This document shows, piece by piece, positions 1 to 6,176 of a stretch of DNA of 9,829 bases (position 1 is its first letter; every line of letters starts with the position of its first letter). The notes beneath the pieces were generated by a model that ran no database searches, had not been told where the DNA came from, and saw nothing but the letters and a program-made list of their open reading frames with translations. The stretch lies in the NCBI GenBank assembly GCA_964576215.1, contig CAZNVM010000217.1:1-9829 (forward strand), written 5' to 3'. This stretch comes from JAVBSX01 sp964576215 (lineage in GTDB: Bacteria; Planctomycetota; Planctomycetia; Pirellulales; Thermoguttaceae). The position numbers and the translations under genes are program-made.

Positions 1-184
1 AATAGTACATCTGGAAATATCTGTCAAATTTGAACCTCACTTTCTCGGCCACAAAAACAGTTGTAAGTATTTGATACAAAAGCAGTTAGCTTCATTTTAC
101 TAAAAAACCACCCACAGATTTTGGTGAGGAGGCGAAAAAACATGGGGAAAAGGTGTTTCGGGAACAATGAAGACTCTGTTGTCG

Positions 185-212
185 ATTGTACCATTGTTCA
201 GGCCGTCGACAA
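185..212 (-). promoter_or_regulatory. Candidate sigma-70-type promoter, leftward
   Basis: On the minus strand TTGTCG (212-207) is followed after 16 bp by TACAAT (190-185). The same -10 hexamer is found in the two rightward promoters at 2352 and 7337. The -35 box overlaps one copy of the dispersed AACTTGT repeat. It would drive a gene lying to the left of the window. This is called from sequence match only. Confidence 0.35.
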
Positions 213-258
213 GTTCCCGATAAACAGAACGCGAAAAAACCGGGCCGCTAACAAGTTT
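197..258 (-). repeat. Two copies of a dispersed ~19-bp repeat
   Basis: Read on the minus strand, 257-242 gives AACTTGTTAGCGGCCC and 215-197 gives AACTTGTCGACGGCCTGAA. A third copy, AACTTGTTAGCGGCCTGAA, is on the minus strand at 9705-9687, and a fourth, AACTTGTCGACGGACTG, is on the plus strand at 2283-2299. The 16 bases at 243-258 are identical to 9691-9706. All copies fall outside or at the very end of genes. The function is unknown: a remnant of a dispersed repeat or a protein binding site are both possible. Confidence 0.55.
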
Positions 259-283
259 GTTTTGACAAATTTCAGAAAATATT

Positions 284-1915
284 TCAAAACACTTGCCGTG
301 CTTTCAGATAATCTTTGAACTCGTAAATTTCGAGGATCGGAACGTCGTCGAGCTTCCACCAACCGAACCCGCTATGGCGGATGGTTTTGGTGTAAACCGG
401 CTTCGCTTGCTTGATGAGCCGTTGATCCGCCGCATATTCACCGCTGGGCCGACGCTGTAAAACGTAGTACCGAATGGTTTTTCCTTTTTGGTATTCGGCG
501 TCTTTTCGGTAAAAGTCGGTCCGGAGTTCGCCCCACTGTCTTTGCAGAGCAAGCGTTTTCTTCGACGACGCACTGAATAAAACGGTTTCGTCCGGTTTCA
601 CGTTTGCCGCAAGCCAATCGGCAACCTCTTTGTCAAGCGAGTCCCAGTAATACGTCGGTTCCATTCCCGCCCGAACGGCTCCGGGCAAACCGCCGACTAC
701 GGCATTGTAGTACGATAACCATTGCGGAGCGTACCAATAAAGATTAAACATTGCTGTTACGTAAATCAGAGTAACCAGGTACAACCCCACGCGAAATCGA
801 CGCAACCGAACGGAGGTCAGCGCGGCGGCCCCGATCCCGGTTAGAATCGCCAAAAACGCAAACGCCGTAACGAACAGCCGAACCCCGTCGTGCGGCGGTG
901 TGCCGGGAATCGCCCGTACAACCAACAGCGAGCCGGCGTGAAGTATCAAACTCAATACGATTTGGTTTCTTTTGACAAAACCATGACCAATCCCGTAAAA
1001 CAAAAGAACGAGAAAACCGCCCGGAACCGTGATGGCAACCCAGACAATCGTGTTGTACCACGGAAGCGGGTGGTCAAGGTTATACATTCGCCCGAGAAAA
1101 AGGATCGAAATGTTAAAATTTTCCCGTGACATGTTGAGCGTGAAAAATTGGCAAAACCCGTGAATCGGTTCCCACCAGAGCGGCGGATTGAGCACGAAAA
1201 ACGTCAACAGTGCGACGGCGAAACCGTAAGCGAAGTGAAGTAGACTTTTTTTCCTCTCACAAAGGCACGAAGGACACAAAGGCGTTGAATTTTCGGATAT
1301 TTCTTTGTGGGCTTTGTGTCTTTGCGAGAAAAAGAGCGAAAGGAAAAACGGGACAATCGCGATCCAACCGGTGAACTTGGCCGAAAAGGTCAGGCCGAGA
1401 AAAATCCCCCAAATGATGGTTTTGCGGGACGTTTTCAGGTCAAAGCAGGCCCAGGCAAGCAGCCAACAGGCGGTCAAGGTCGAATCGCAAGCGGCAATAT
1501 GAGCATGAGCGAACAACCGGGGAGTCAACAGAATTGCCAAAACCGCAAACAACGCCGCTCGAAAGTCGACGTTTTTTTCGATCTTGCGAAACACCGCTCC
1601 CAGCGCAACGGCGAACAGAAACATCGGGCCGAACCGATACGCCGTTTTCGGGGGCAAAATGGAGTGACTGACGGCGTGTCCGGCGGCGATCACAATTCCG
1701 TACCCCGCAGGATGTCCTTCGATTTGCGTCGTAAAAACCCAATGTTCCCGAATCGAATCCCGCGACAAAGGCCGCTCCACTTGAAACCAGGCCGCAATTT
1801 TGTTCGCTCGATCAATCGATTCCCCTTCATCCCAAGTCAATGGCAGCATTTGCGACGTCGCAAGCAGAAAGAGCAGGCAAAATAAAAAGGGAATCGGGAA
1901 TCGGAAATCGGGCAT
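284..1915 (-). CDS. GT-C fold membrane glycosyltransferase (GT39/PMT_2-like)
   Basis: 543 residues. By family resemblance it transfers a sugar from a lipid-linked donor on the outer face of the cytoplasmic membrane; the acceptor cannot be told. The N-terminal hydrophobic helix (about 7-23) is followed by an acidic D29-E30 pair (TWDEGESID), the position of the catalytic/metal-binding acid in GT-C enzymes. About ten more hydrophobic segments lie between about 73 and 397. A soluble C-terminal part (about 398-543) begins with the SYYNAVVGGLPGA stretch seen in planctomycete GT39-like proteins. The only canonical start that keeps helix 1 is the ATG at 1913-1915: upstream there is no ATG, GTG or TTG before an in-frame stop at 1955-1957, and the next internal Met (residue 23) would lose helix 1. 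That ATG and the first nine codons lie in a heptamer repeat. Residues about 197-223 (rich in Lys, Cys and Ser) are encoded by a palindromic repeat. No Shine-Dalgarno is evident. The GT-C class is likely; the exact family is less certain. Confidence 0.85.
   Translation of the reverse strand: MPDFRFPIPFLFCLLFLLATSQMLPLTWDEGESIDRANKIAAWFQVERPLSRDSIREHWVFTTQIEGHPAGYGIVIAAGHAVSHSILPPKTAYRFGPMFLFAVALGAVFRKIEKNVDFRAALFAVLAILLTPRLFAHAHIAACDSTLTACWLLAWACFDLKTSRKTIIWGIFLGLTFSAKFTGWIAIVPFFLSLFFSQRHKAHKEISENSTPLCPSCLCERKKSLLHFAYGFAVALLTFFVLNPPLWWEPIHGFCQFFTLNMSRENFNISILFLGRMYNLDHPLPWYNTIVWVAITVPGGFLVLLFYGIGHGFVKRNQIVLSLILHAGSLLVVRAIPGTPPHDGVRLFVTAFAFLAILTGIGAAALTSVRLRRFRVGLYLVTLIYVTAMFNLYWYAPQWLSYYNAVVGGLPGAVRAGMEPTYYWDSLDKEVADWLAANVKPDETVLFSASSKKTLALQRQWGELRTDFYRKDAEYQKGKTIRYYVLQRRPSGEYAADQRLIKQAKPVYTKTIRHSGFGWWKLDDVPILEIYEFKDYLKARQVF
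1246..1336. repeat. Palindromic interspersed repeat inside the glycosyltransferase gene
   Basis: The left arm begins CTCACAAAGGCACGAAGG (from 1255). The right arm, read as reverse complement from 1328 down, begins CTCGCAAAGACACAAAGC. The arms match at 21 of 26 positions and enclose about 20 bp. Repeats built from CACAAAGG/GCAAAGG words are common between genes in planctomycetes and several other phyla (general knowledge). Here the element sits inside a coding region, keeps the frame, and falls between two predicted membrane helices. Confidence 0.75.
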
Positions 1916-1916
1916 G
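1889..1916. repeat. Heptamer tandem repeat overlapping the glycosyltransferase start
   Basis: Four period-7 units in register: GGGAATC, GGGAATC, GGAAATC, GGGCATG. The same words build the larger arrays near 6177-6243 and 7099-7189. On the minus strand the last unit supplies the ATG, and the others encode the residues DFRFPIP. It resembles the short tandemly repeated repetitive (STRR) heptamers known from cyanobacteria, but the lineage differs and the link is by analogy only. Confidence 0.75.
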
Positions 1917-1951
1917 ATAAAATGGGGGCTGAGAAATGAAATCTTTCGCTC

Positions 1952-1980
1952 ATTTTACCAAAAAAGGTACAACGTGTAAC
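1952..1980 (-). promoter_or_regulatory. Candidate promoter of the glycosyltransferase gene
   Basis: On the minus strand GTTACA (1980-1975), a 17-bp gap, then TAAAAT (1957-1952). Transcription would begin near 1945 and give a leader of about 30 nt before the ATG at 1915. The -10 box is part of the motif TTTTTTGGTAAAAT that recurs at 4912-4925 and, with one change, at 94-107, so its match could instead reflect a repeat. Confidence 0.3.
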
Positions 1981-2021
1981 GGATTGGTTATCCTCATGTA
2001 CTCAAAAGCGAGCGAGGTTGG

Positions 2022-2130
2022 TAGTGGTAGTTTTGGCTTGGTTTTGCCCTTATTGTTTGAGTGGTTTACCGGTGAAGGTCCATTGGAACGGTTTGGCCAA
2101 TGTTTCGTTAGCAAACCGAAACTACCACTA
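2022..2130. repeat. Long imperfect inverted repeat, 19-bp arms
   Basis: Arms at 2022-2040 (TAGTGGTAGTTTTGGCTTG) and 2112-2130 pair at 17 of 19 positions around a 71-bp centre. The centre has its own small hairpin (CATTGG at 2081-2086 with CCAATG at 2097-2102). It could be a non-autonomous mobile element remnant or a structured RNA. No open reading frame or target-site duplication was recognised. Confidence 0.65.
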
Positions 2131-2201
2131 CGGAGATCAATGGAATGATTACTGGAAAACTGCTCATTGAACCACCCAGAAAATTTGCGCGCACCCTACA
2201 T

Positions 2202-2267
2202 CGTTAGCGACGGGGCTTGCCCCGTGCGGGAGTGGGGTAAACTCAACACACGGCCCCGCCGCTAACG
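2202..2267. repeat. GC-rich REP-like palindrome
   Basis: Outer arms 2202-2216 (CGTTAGCGACGGGGC) and 2253-2267 pair at 14 of 15 positions. The left part also holds a perfect small hairpin, CGGGGC-TT-GCCCCG, at 2211-2224. The word GCCGCTAAC in the right arm also occurs at 244-252 and 9692-9700, linking this palindrome to the other dispersed repeats. It looks like a REP-type intergenic repeat and has no poly-T tail that would make it a clear terminator. Confidence 0.65.
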
Positions 2268-2282
2268 GGATCGCAAAAACGA

Positions 2283-2299
2283 AACTTGTCGACGGACTG
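2283..2299 (+). repeat. Copy of the dispersed AACTTGT repeat
   Basis: AACTTGTCGACGGACTG matches the minus-strand copy at 215-199 with a single mismatch. It lies 30 bp upstream of the -35 box of the VWA promoter, a position suited to a regulator, although one copy in such a place does not show function. Confidence 0.4.
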
Positions 2300-2328
2300 C
2301 CCTGGTTCTGTGATGATTCGTAAATTGC

Positions 2329-2357
2329 TTGACCTGTTACCGTGAAACCGCTACAAT
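2329..2357 (+). promoter_or_regulatory. Sigma-70-type promoter of the VWA gene
   Basis: TTGACC (2329-2334), 17-bp spacer, TACAAT (2352-2357). Each hexamer differs from consensus at one position and the spacing is ideal. Transcription would start near 2364, giving a leader of about 70 nt before the ATG at 2434. It is the best promoter match in the window. Confidence 0.7.
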
Positions 2358-2433
2358 AACGTTACTCCGTACGCTCTTTTGATTTGCGGACGGTTGGAAC
2401 CCGCTTGATAGAGGACGTAATTTCGTAATTCGC

Positions 2434-4827
2434 ATGTTTCACTTTGCTCGCATACAGGAATCGCAGGATTGGTTTTGGCCGATTCTTATTCTCTTGTTGC
2501 TCCTCTATTGGATCAGGCGGCGATACACGATTGACGGAGCGGAACTGAAAAATTGGCAACGATACCTTCTGCTTTCGCTTCGGGGAGCCGTCGCGGTTAC
2601 GCTACTGCTCTACTTCCTGCAACCGCAATGGGAACGGATCGTCAGCTCGTCCCGAATCGCGATTCTTATCGATTCCAGCGCAAGTATGTCTACCCGGGAC
2701 CAGGAAGGACCGAGCCGAATGGAAACGCTTCTCGATTGGATAGCCCGATGCGAAATCCTCGACCGATTCCGTGAAAAACATGACGTTGTCGTTTACCGGT
2801 TCGACGAGTCGCTCAATCGATTGACGCAACTTGACCGTAAAAAATCCGAATGGGAGAAAAGCGAAGTCCCGGACGCTCTCCGTATTCTTGTCGCCGACGG
2901 TCCGGAAACGCGGCTCGGTGAAGCACTCCGGGAACTGCTGCAACGGGAACGTGGACAACCACTCGCCGGAATCGTTCTCCTTTCCGACGGCGGTCTGAAC
3001 ACCGGCGAGCCGATTGACCACGCTTTGGAACTTGCAAAAAACGCAAGGGTTCCGATTGACACCATCGGTTTCGGTTTGAAACAATTGCCGCTCAACTACC
3101 GGATTCTTCACGTTGACGCTCCCAATCGGGCGTTTCCTGACGATCCGTTCAAATTCAAGGTGCAAGTCGAGTTGCAAGGGCAGGAGCAGGCCTCAGAAGT
3201 TGAACCTCGTGAAACGGAGGAATCTTTCGAAGAATTTTTCGAAAAAATTCCTGTGGAGCTTTGGATCGTCGGCGATTCGGAGCCGCTTTCCAGCGACGCG
3301 ATTCCCCCTTCGGCTCGTTTGGTTGCCAAACAGGAACTCGAACTCAAGCCGGGAACGAGTCGGGAACTCGATTTCGAAGTCAAGCCGGACTCGCTCGGTA
3401 AATTCCGGCTTTACGTCAAACTCGACGTTCCCAAAGAGGATCGAATTGCCGAGGATAATCTGCAAACGGCGGTTGTCGAAATCGTGGACCGCAAGGACCG
3501 CGTTCTCCTTTTCGCCGGGGGACCGACTCGGGATTACCAGTTTTTATGCAACCAACTTTACCGCGACAAATCGGTCCAAGTCGACGTTTATCTCCCTTGG
3601 GCCTCGTCCGGTATTTCGCAAAGCGCGGACAAAATTCTCGCTTCGTTTCCGAACGGCGTAACGGAAATGTCGCAGTACGACTGCGTCGTTGCGTTCGATC
3701 CGGATTGGCGGGTTCTTTCGCCGAAACAGGTCGAAACACTGGAACACTGGGTTGCCCGACTCGGCGGCGGGTTGATCGTCGTTGCCGGGCCGGTCCATCT
3801 GGGAGACGTGATTACCGGCTGGACTGCCGATCCAACTCTGGACAAAATCCGGGCAATGTACCCGGTTGACATTTCGTCGCAAAAAGCGGCGGCACCCCTG
3901 GTTTATCGCCCCGATACGCAACCCTGGCCTCTGAAATGGGAGCGGTCCGGCGAAGAAGCGGAATTTTTGCGTCCGGCGGACACGGAAACTCAGTCCCGTG
4001 CAATTTGGAGCGAGTTTCCCGGCTTTTACTCGTTCTTTCTCGTTCGCGGTTTAAAACCGACCGCAACGCTTTACGCAAAGTCCTCATCCCCGGATGCGGC
4101 GGGAATGACCGGCGTTGCGGCGTTGTTTGCGGAGCAGTATTACGGAGCAGGCCGCGTTTTTTACATTGGGAGTAGCGAAATCTGGCGGTTGCGAATCCTT
4201 GACGACACGTATTTCGAAAAAATTTACGCGAAACTGATACGGCACGTTTCACAAGGACGTTTGTTGCAGCACTCCGGGCGGGGTTCTCTTGCGACGGACA
4301 AAAAAAGATATTCGCTCGGTTCCACGGCGGTGGTTCGTGCCACCGTTTACGATTCGCAGTTCAACCCGCTTGAAGCGGAGCGGATTTTTCTCGACGTGAT
4401 TCCGCCGGACACGAAAGTCCAGCGTATTCCCCTGGAAGTTGACTCCGCAGTCTCCGGGTCGTATTCCGGTTTTATTCCGATGCTCCTCGAAGGAAATTGG
4501 ACGTTGAAATTACAGATTCCGGAAGCGGGCGAAACGCTTACGGAAACCGTTCAAGTGAGGATGAGCGACTTGGAAAGTGAACATCCGAACCGCAACGAAC
4601 CGCTCCTGAAGGAGATCGCCCAAAAAACGGACGGCAGGTATTTCGATTCGCCGTACCAGGCGGTTTCAAACCCGGATACTTCGTTTTTCGACCGCTTTCC
4701 GGCCCGTTCGCAGCAATCCGTGCTTGATCGGGCGGCGGACGAAAGAACAATGAAACTGTTTCTGTACGTTTTATGCAAGCTACTTTGCGTCGAATGGACA
4801 CTTCGACGTTTGATGCGTTTGGCGTAA
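2434..4827 (+). CDS. Membrane-anchored VWA-domain protein with glutamine-amidotransferase-like domain
   Basis: 797 residues. Two N-terminal hydrophobic segments (about 14-27 and 44-62) anchor it in the membrane. A von Willebrand A domain follows (about 74-215) with a complete MIDAS: D80-x-S82-x-S84, a Thr near 159 and D185 in LLSDGG, so metal-dependent ligand binding is expected. Next come an acidic linker (about 250-272), beta-rich segments, and from about 355 to 605 a region resembling the class I glutamine-amidotransferase-like domain of planctomycete VWA proteins. I saw no catalytic Cys-His pair there. The C-terminal 25 residues are hydrophobic then basic (KLFLYVLCKLLCVEW...RRLMRLA), a probable last helix with a cytoplasmic end. 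Such proteins often sit beside MoxR ATPase and DUF58 genes; none is in this window. The strong promoter at 2329 suggests its own transcript. There is no good Shine-Dalgarno at the ATG; a GAGGA lies 18 nt upstream, too far. The substrate is unknown. The family call is firm, the role is not. Confidence 0.9.
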   Translation: MFHFARIQESQDWFWPILILLLLLYWIRRRYTIDGAELKNWQRYLLLSLRGAVAVTLLLYFLQPQWERIVSSSRIAILIDSSASMSTRDQEGPSRMETLLDWIARCEILDRFREKHDVVVYRFDESLNRLTQLDRKKSEWEKSEVPDALRILVADGPETRLGEALRELLQRERGQPLAGIVLLSDGGLNTGEPIDHALELAKNARVPIDTIGFGLKQLPLNYRILHVDAPNRAFPDDPFKFKVQVELQGQEQASEVEPRETEESFEEFFEKIPVELWIVGDSEPLSSDAIPPSARLVAKQELELKPGTSRELDFEVKPDSLGKFRLYVKLDVPKEDRIAEDNLQTAVVEIVDRKDRVLLFAGGPTRDYQFLCNQLYRDKSVQVDVYLPWASSGISQSADKILASFPNGVTEMSQYDCVVAFDPDWRVLSPKQVETLEHWVARLGGGLIVVAGPVHLGDVITGWTADPTLDKIRAMYPVDISSQKAAAPLVYRPDTQPWPLKWERSGEEAEFLRPADTETQSRAIWSEFPGFYSFFLVRGLKPTATLYAKSSSPDAAGMTGVAALFAEQYYGAGRVFYIGSSEIWRLRILDDTYFEKIYAKLIRHVSQGRLLQHSGRGSLATDKKRYSLGSTAVVRATVYDSQFNPLEAERIFLDVIPPDTKVQRIPLEVDSAVSGSYSGFIPMLLEGNWTLKLQIPEAGETLTETVQVRMSDLESEHPNRNEPLLKEIAQKTDGRYFDSPYQAVSNPDTSFFDRFPARSQQSVLDRAADERTMKLFLYVLCKLLCVEWTLRRLMRLA

Positions 4828-4855
4828 AAGGAACAGGTACTGGCTTTGCTAAACG

Positions 4856-5063
4856 ACAAACTGTAAACGCCTGTAAACGCCTTCGTTGAGAATCGCTCAC
4901 CGCCAGCTTGTATTTTACCAAAAAAATCACTCGACGGGAATCAGGAGTGCGTTCAATTTTCGGGCGACGTCATTGTACGTGGTGCCTTCCGAAAATGATT
5001 TGATCCGATCCTCAATCAGCATGTTGCGCAAAACATCCTGCATCGGGAGTGTTTACAGTTTGT
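4856..5063. repeat. 208-bp segment bounded by a perfect 13-bp inverted repeat
   Basis: ACAAACTGTAAAC at 4856-4868 has its exact reverse complement at 5051-5063. Next to the left arm is an exact tandem duplication of CTGTAAACGC (4861-4870 and 4871-4880). The segment fills most of the gap between two convergent genes and encloses a 38-codon leftward ORF. No direct flanking duplication is visible. The word GTAAAC also recurs in the flanking repeats at 6146-6151, 7055-7060 and (inverted) 7216-7221. Confidence 0.6.
4927..5043 (-). CDS. Small hypothetical ORF, 38 residues
   Basis: The ORF starts with ATG at 5043 and stops with TGA at 4927-4929. An in-frame TAA lies 9 bp upstream of the ATG, so it cannot extend. 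The product has a plausible protein-like composition: a charged amphipathic N-terminal half (VLRNMLIEDRIKSF), then GTTYNDVARKLNALL and an acidic end. It may be the intact product of a tiny gene or the C-terminal remnant of a lost larger gene. No Shine-Dalgarno precedes the ATG; an AAGGAG sits nearly 40 nt upstream, too far. It lies between the arms of the inverted repeat at 4856-5063. I do not recognise the family. Confidence 0.3.
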   Translation of the reverse strand: MQDVLRNMLIEDRIKSFSEGTTYNDVARKLNALLIPVE

Positions 5064-5085
5064 AGGAAAACCGGTGACTCCTTGT

Positions 5086-6135
5086 CTAACCGACCCGTTT
5101 ATGGTCCGAGTCCATTTCTTTCAGTACCGCATACTGTTCGACCGCCGGGTCGGGACGGATTTTTCGTAACACTTTTTCTTTTCCGTACCTGACCAGCGCA
5201 ACGGTATTGTCGGGATCGTATTTGTTGGGATTCGTGAACCTGAGCGTCAGCGCACCGGCAAGGTCGAGGATTTTTTCAAATTCCTCCGGAGAATGATCTT
5301 CCGGTTTCGCTCCCACAAAAAGCGTTGTCGGGCCGTTGAAATTTTCCGGGATCACGATGATCGATGGTTTCGCGTCCGGATGGTCGAAAAGCCGTTGCAG
5401 ATGCAAACAGTTGGCCTCGTTGCGTCCCATCGCACACTTGATTGTCGGGCTGATTCGTATTTGCCGTCCTCCGCCGAGCACTTCAATGTCCCAACCGGTC
5501 GGATCGTTGCAATACTTGAATAAATCTTCCAACCGGGGCGCAAACGATTTTTCGCACAGTAAACAACCGGTGGACGGCTGCGGAATTTTGCCGACGTCCA
5601 GTTTGCGGGCCAGCGAAAAAAGTTGAATCCGACCGCGTCCGGTAAAAGCGCACAGTTGTTTCCGGTCGATCAGGCCCTCGTTTTCCGGCGTCGTCGGAGC
5701 AAGCACTTTTGCCGAAAGCGGTCGTAAAAGTTTGCCGCCGAGTCCCGATTCCCTCGCAATCAAAGCAAGCTGATGCTGCTTTTGACTGTTCGGACGTTGA
5801 CCGGCGATTTCCCCGGTGGCGACAAAATCCGCCCCTTCCTCTTCCAGGAGTTGTTTGGCAAAGCGGCACATTTCAATCCGGCAATCGATGCACGGATTGA
5901 GTGCCTTTCCGTACCCGAAACGCGGAGCGGCAATCATTTTCAGGTAATTGTCGTCCGTTCGCCGGAGCACGAACTTGATTCCGAGCTGCCCGGCCCGCAG
6001 CGCGGCGTGTTCGGAAACATCGTGGAACGGCGTCACAATATGAAGGCCGACGACTTCAATTTCCTGCTGTTGCAAAACCCGAACGGTCAACAAACTGTCA
6101 AGGCCGCCGGAAAATAAAACAATCGCTTTGGACAT
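5086..6135 (-). CDS. PP-loop tRNA-thiolation-type ATPase (MnmA/ThiI-like) with NFACT-R-like C-terminal domain
   Basis: 349 residues. The N-terminal half is an adenine-nucleotide alpha-hydrolase (PP-loop) domain: SGGLDS at 9-14 binds ATP, ATGE at 107-110 matches the ATGH region of MnmA, and two cysteine pairs (NPCIDC, C82/C85; GCLLC, C191/C194) stand where MnmA has its two catalytic cysteines. They could serve as sulfur-relay residues or bind an Fe-S cluster. From about 215 to 330 the sequence resembles the NFACT-R RNA-binding domain (GRQIRIS..., GRNEAN at 237-242). The combination points to activation and thiolation of a tRNA uridine in the cytoplasm; such bacterial proteins are often labelled tRNA 2-thiouridylate methyltransferase or ThiI-like. 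Neither THUMP nor rhodanese domain is present, so it is not a canonical ThiI. The start at 6135 directly precedes SKAIVLFSGG and leaves the usual short N-terminus. It lies 88 bp downstream of the TatD gene, on the same strand, separated by a repeat element. The target uridine cannot be told. Confidence 0.85.
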   Translation of the reverse strand: MSKAIVLFSGGLDSLLTVRVLQQQEIEVVGLHIVTPFHDVSEHAALRAGQLGIKFVLRRTDDNYLKMIAAPRFGYGKALNPCIDCRIEMCRFAKQLLEEEGADFVATGEIAGQRPNSQKQHQLALIARESGLGGKLLRPLSAKVLAPTTPENEGLIDRKQLCAFTGRGRIQLFSLARKLDVGKIPQPSTGCLLCEKSFAPRLEDLFKYCNDPTGWDIEVLGGGRQIRISPTIKCAMGRNEANCLHLQRLFDHPDAKPSIIVIPENFNGPTTLFVGAKPEDHSPEEFEKILDLAGALTLRFTNPNKYDPDNTVALVRYGKEKVLRKIRPDPAVEQYAVLKEMDSDHKRVG

Positions 6136-6165
6136 AACTCAAAATGTAAACGAAATGGTAATGAA
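6136..6165. repeat. 30-bp direct repeat, copy 1 (partner at 7045-7074)
   Basis: Bases 6136-6165 and 7045-7074 agree at 28 of 30 positions, including an unbroken 16-bp match TGTAAACGAAATGGTA (6145-6160 and 7054-7069). Both copies lie upstream of a leftward gene, the first touching its ATG and the second 14 bp from it. A third, inverted copy is at 7208-7230. The repeat belongs either to the end of a mobile-type element or to a shared leader; the inverted copy favours the former. Confidence 0.8.
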
Positions 6166-6176
6166 GCGGAAAAATA

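Larger units (their letters stand above)
1..283. other. Non-coding region at the left edge
   Basis: AT-rich DNA downstream of the leftward glycosyltransferase gene. It holds a leftward promoter candidate at 185-212, two copies of a short dispersed repeat (197-215 and 242-258) and a T-rich motif (94-107 on the minus strand, TTTTTTAGTAAAAT) related to those at 1952-1965 and 4912-4925. A leftward 39-codon ORF (143 down to 24) follows the promoter candidate, but it has no visible ribosome binding site or recognisable protein features, so I do not call it a gene. The region more likely contains the leader of a leftward gene that starts beyond base 1. Confidence 0.5.
1916..2433. other. Divergent intergenic region with two inverted repeats
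   Basis: A 518-bp gap between the leftward glycosyltransferase and the rightward VWA gene. It contains a leftward promoter candidate (1952-1980), a long imperfect inverted repeat (2022-2130), a GC-rich REP-like palindrome (2202-2267), one copy of the dispersed AACTTGT repeat (2283-2299) and the strong rightward promoter (2329-2357). I see no convincing gene. A 70-codon ORF at 1936-2148 runs through the inverted repeat and looks spurious. Confidence 0.6.

Noticed and set aside
24..143. 39-codon leftward ORF after the promoter candidate at 185-212
   Set aside because: No ribosome binding site and low-complexity composition; more likely the leader of a gene further left.
1307..1885. Open frame of 192 codons on the plus strand
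   Set aside because: It is antisense to the glycosyltransferase, very rich in Arg, Gln and Asn, and lacks any domain; a shadow frame.
1936..2148. 70-codon plus-strand ORF with a GGGGG before its ATG
   Set aside because: It runs straight through the inverted repeat at 2022-2130, has no family character, and its sequence is better explained by the palindrome.
4828..4926. Intrinsic terminator after the VWA gene
   Set aside because: No stem followed by a T-run was found; only the widely spaced 13-bp inverted repeat is present.
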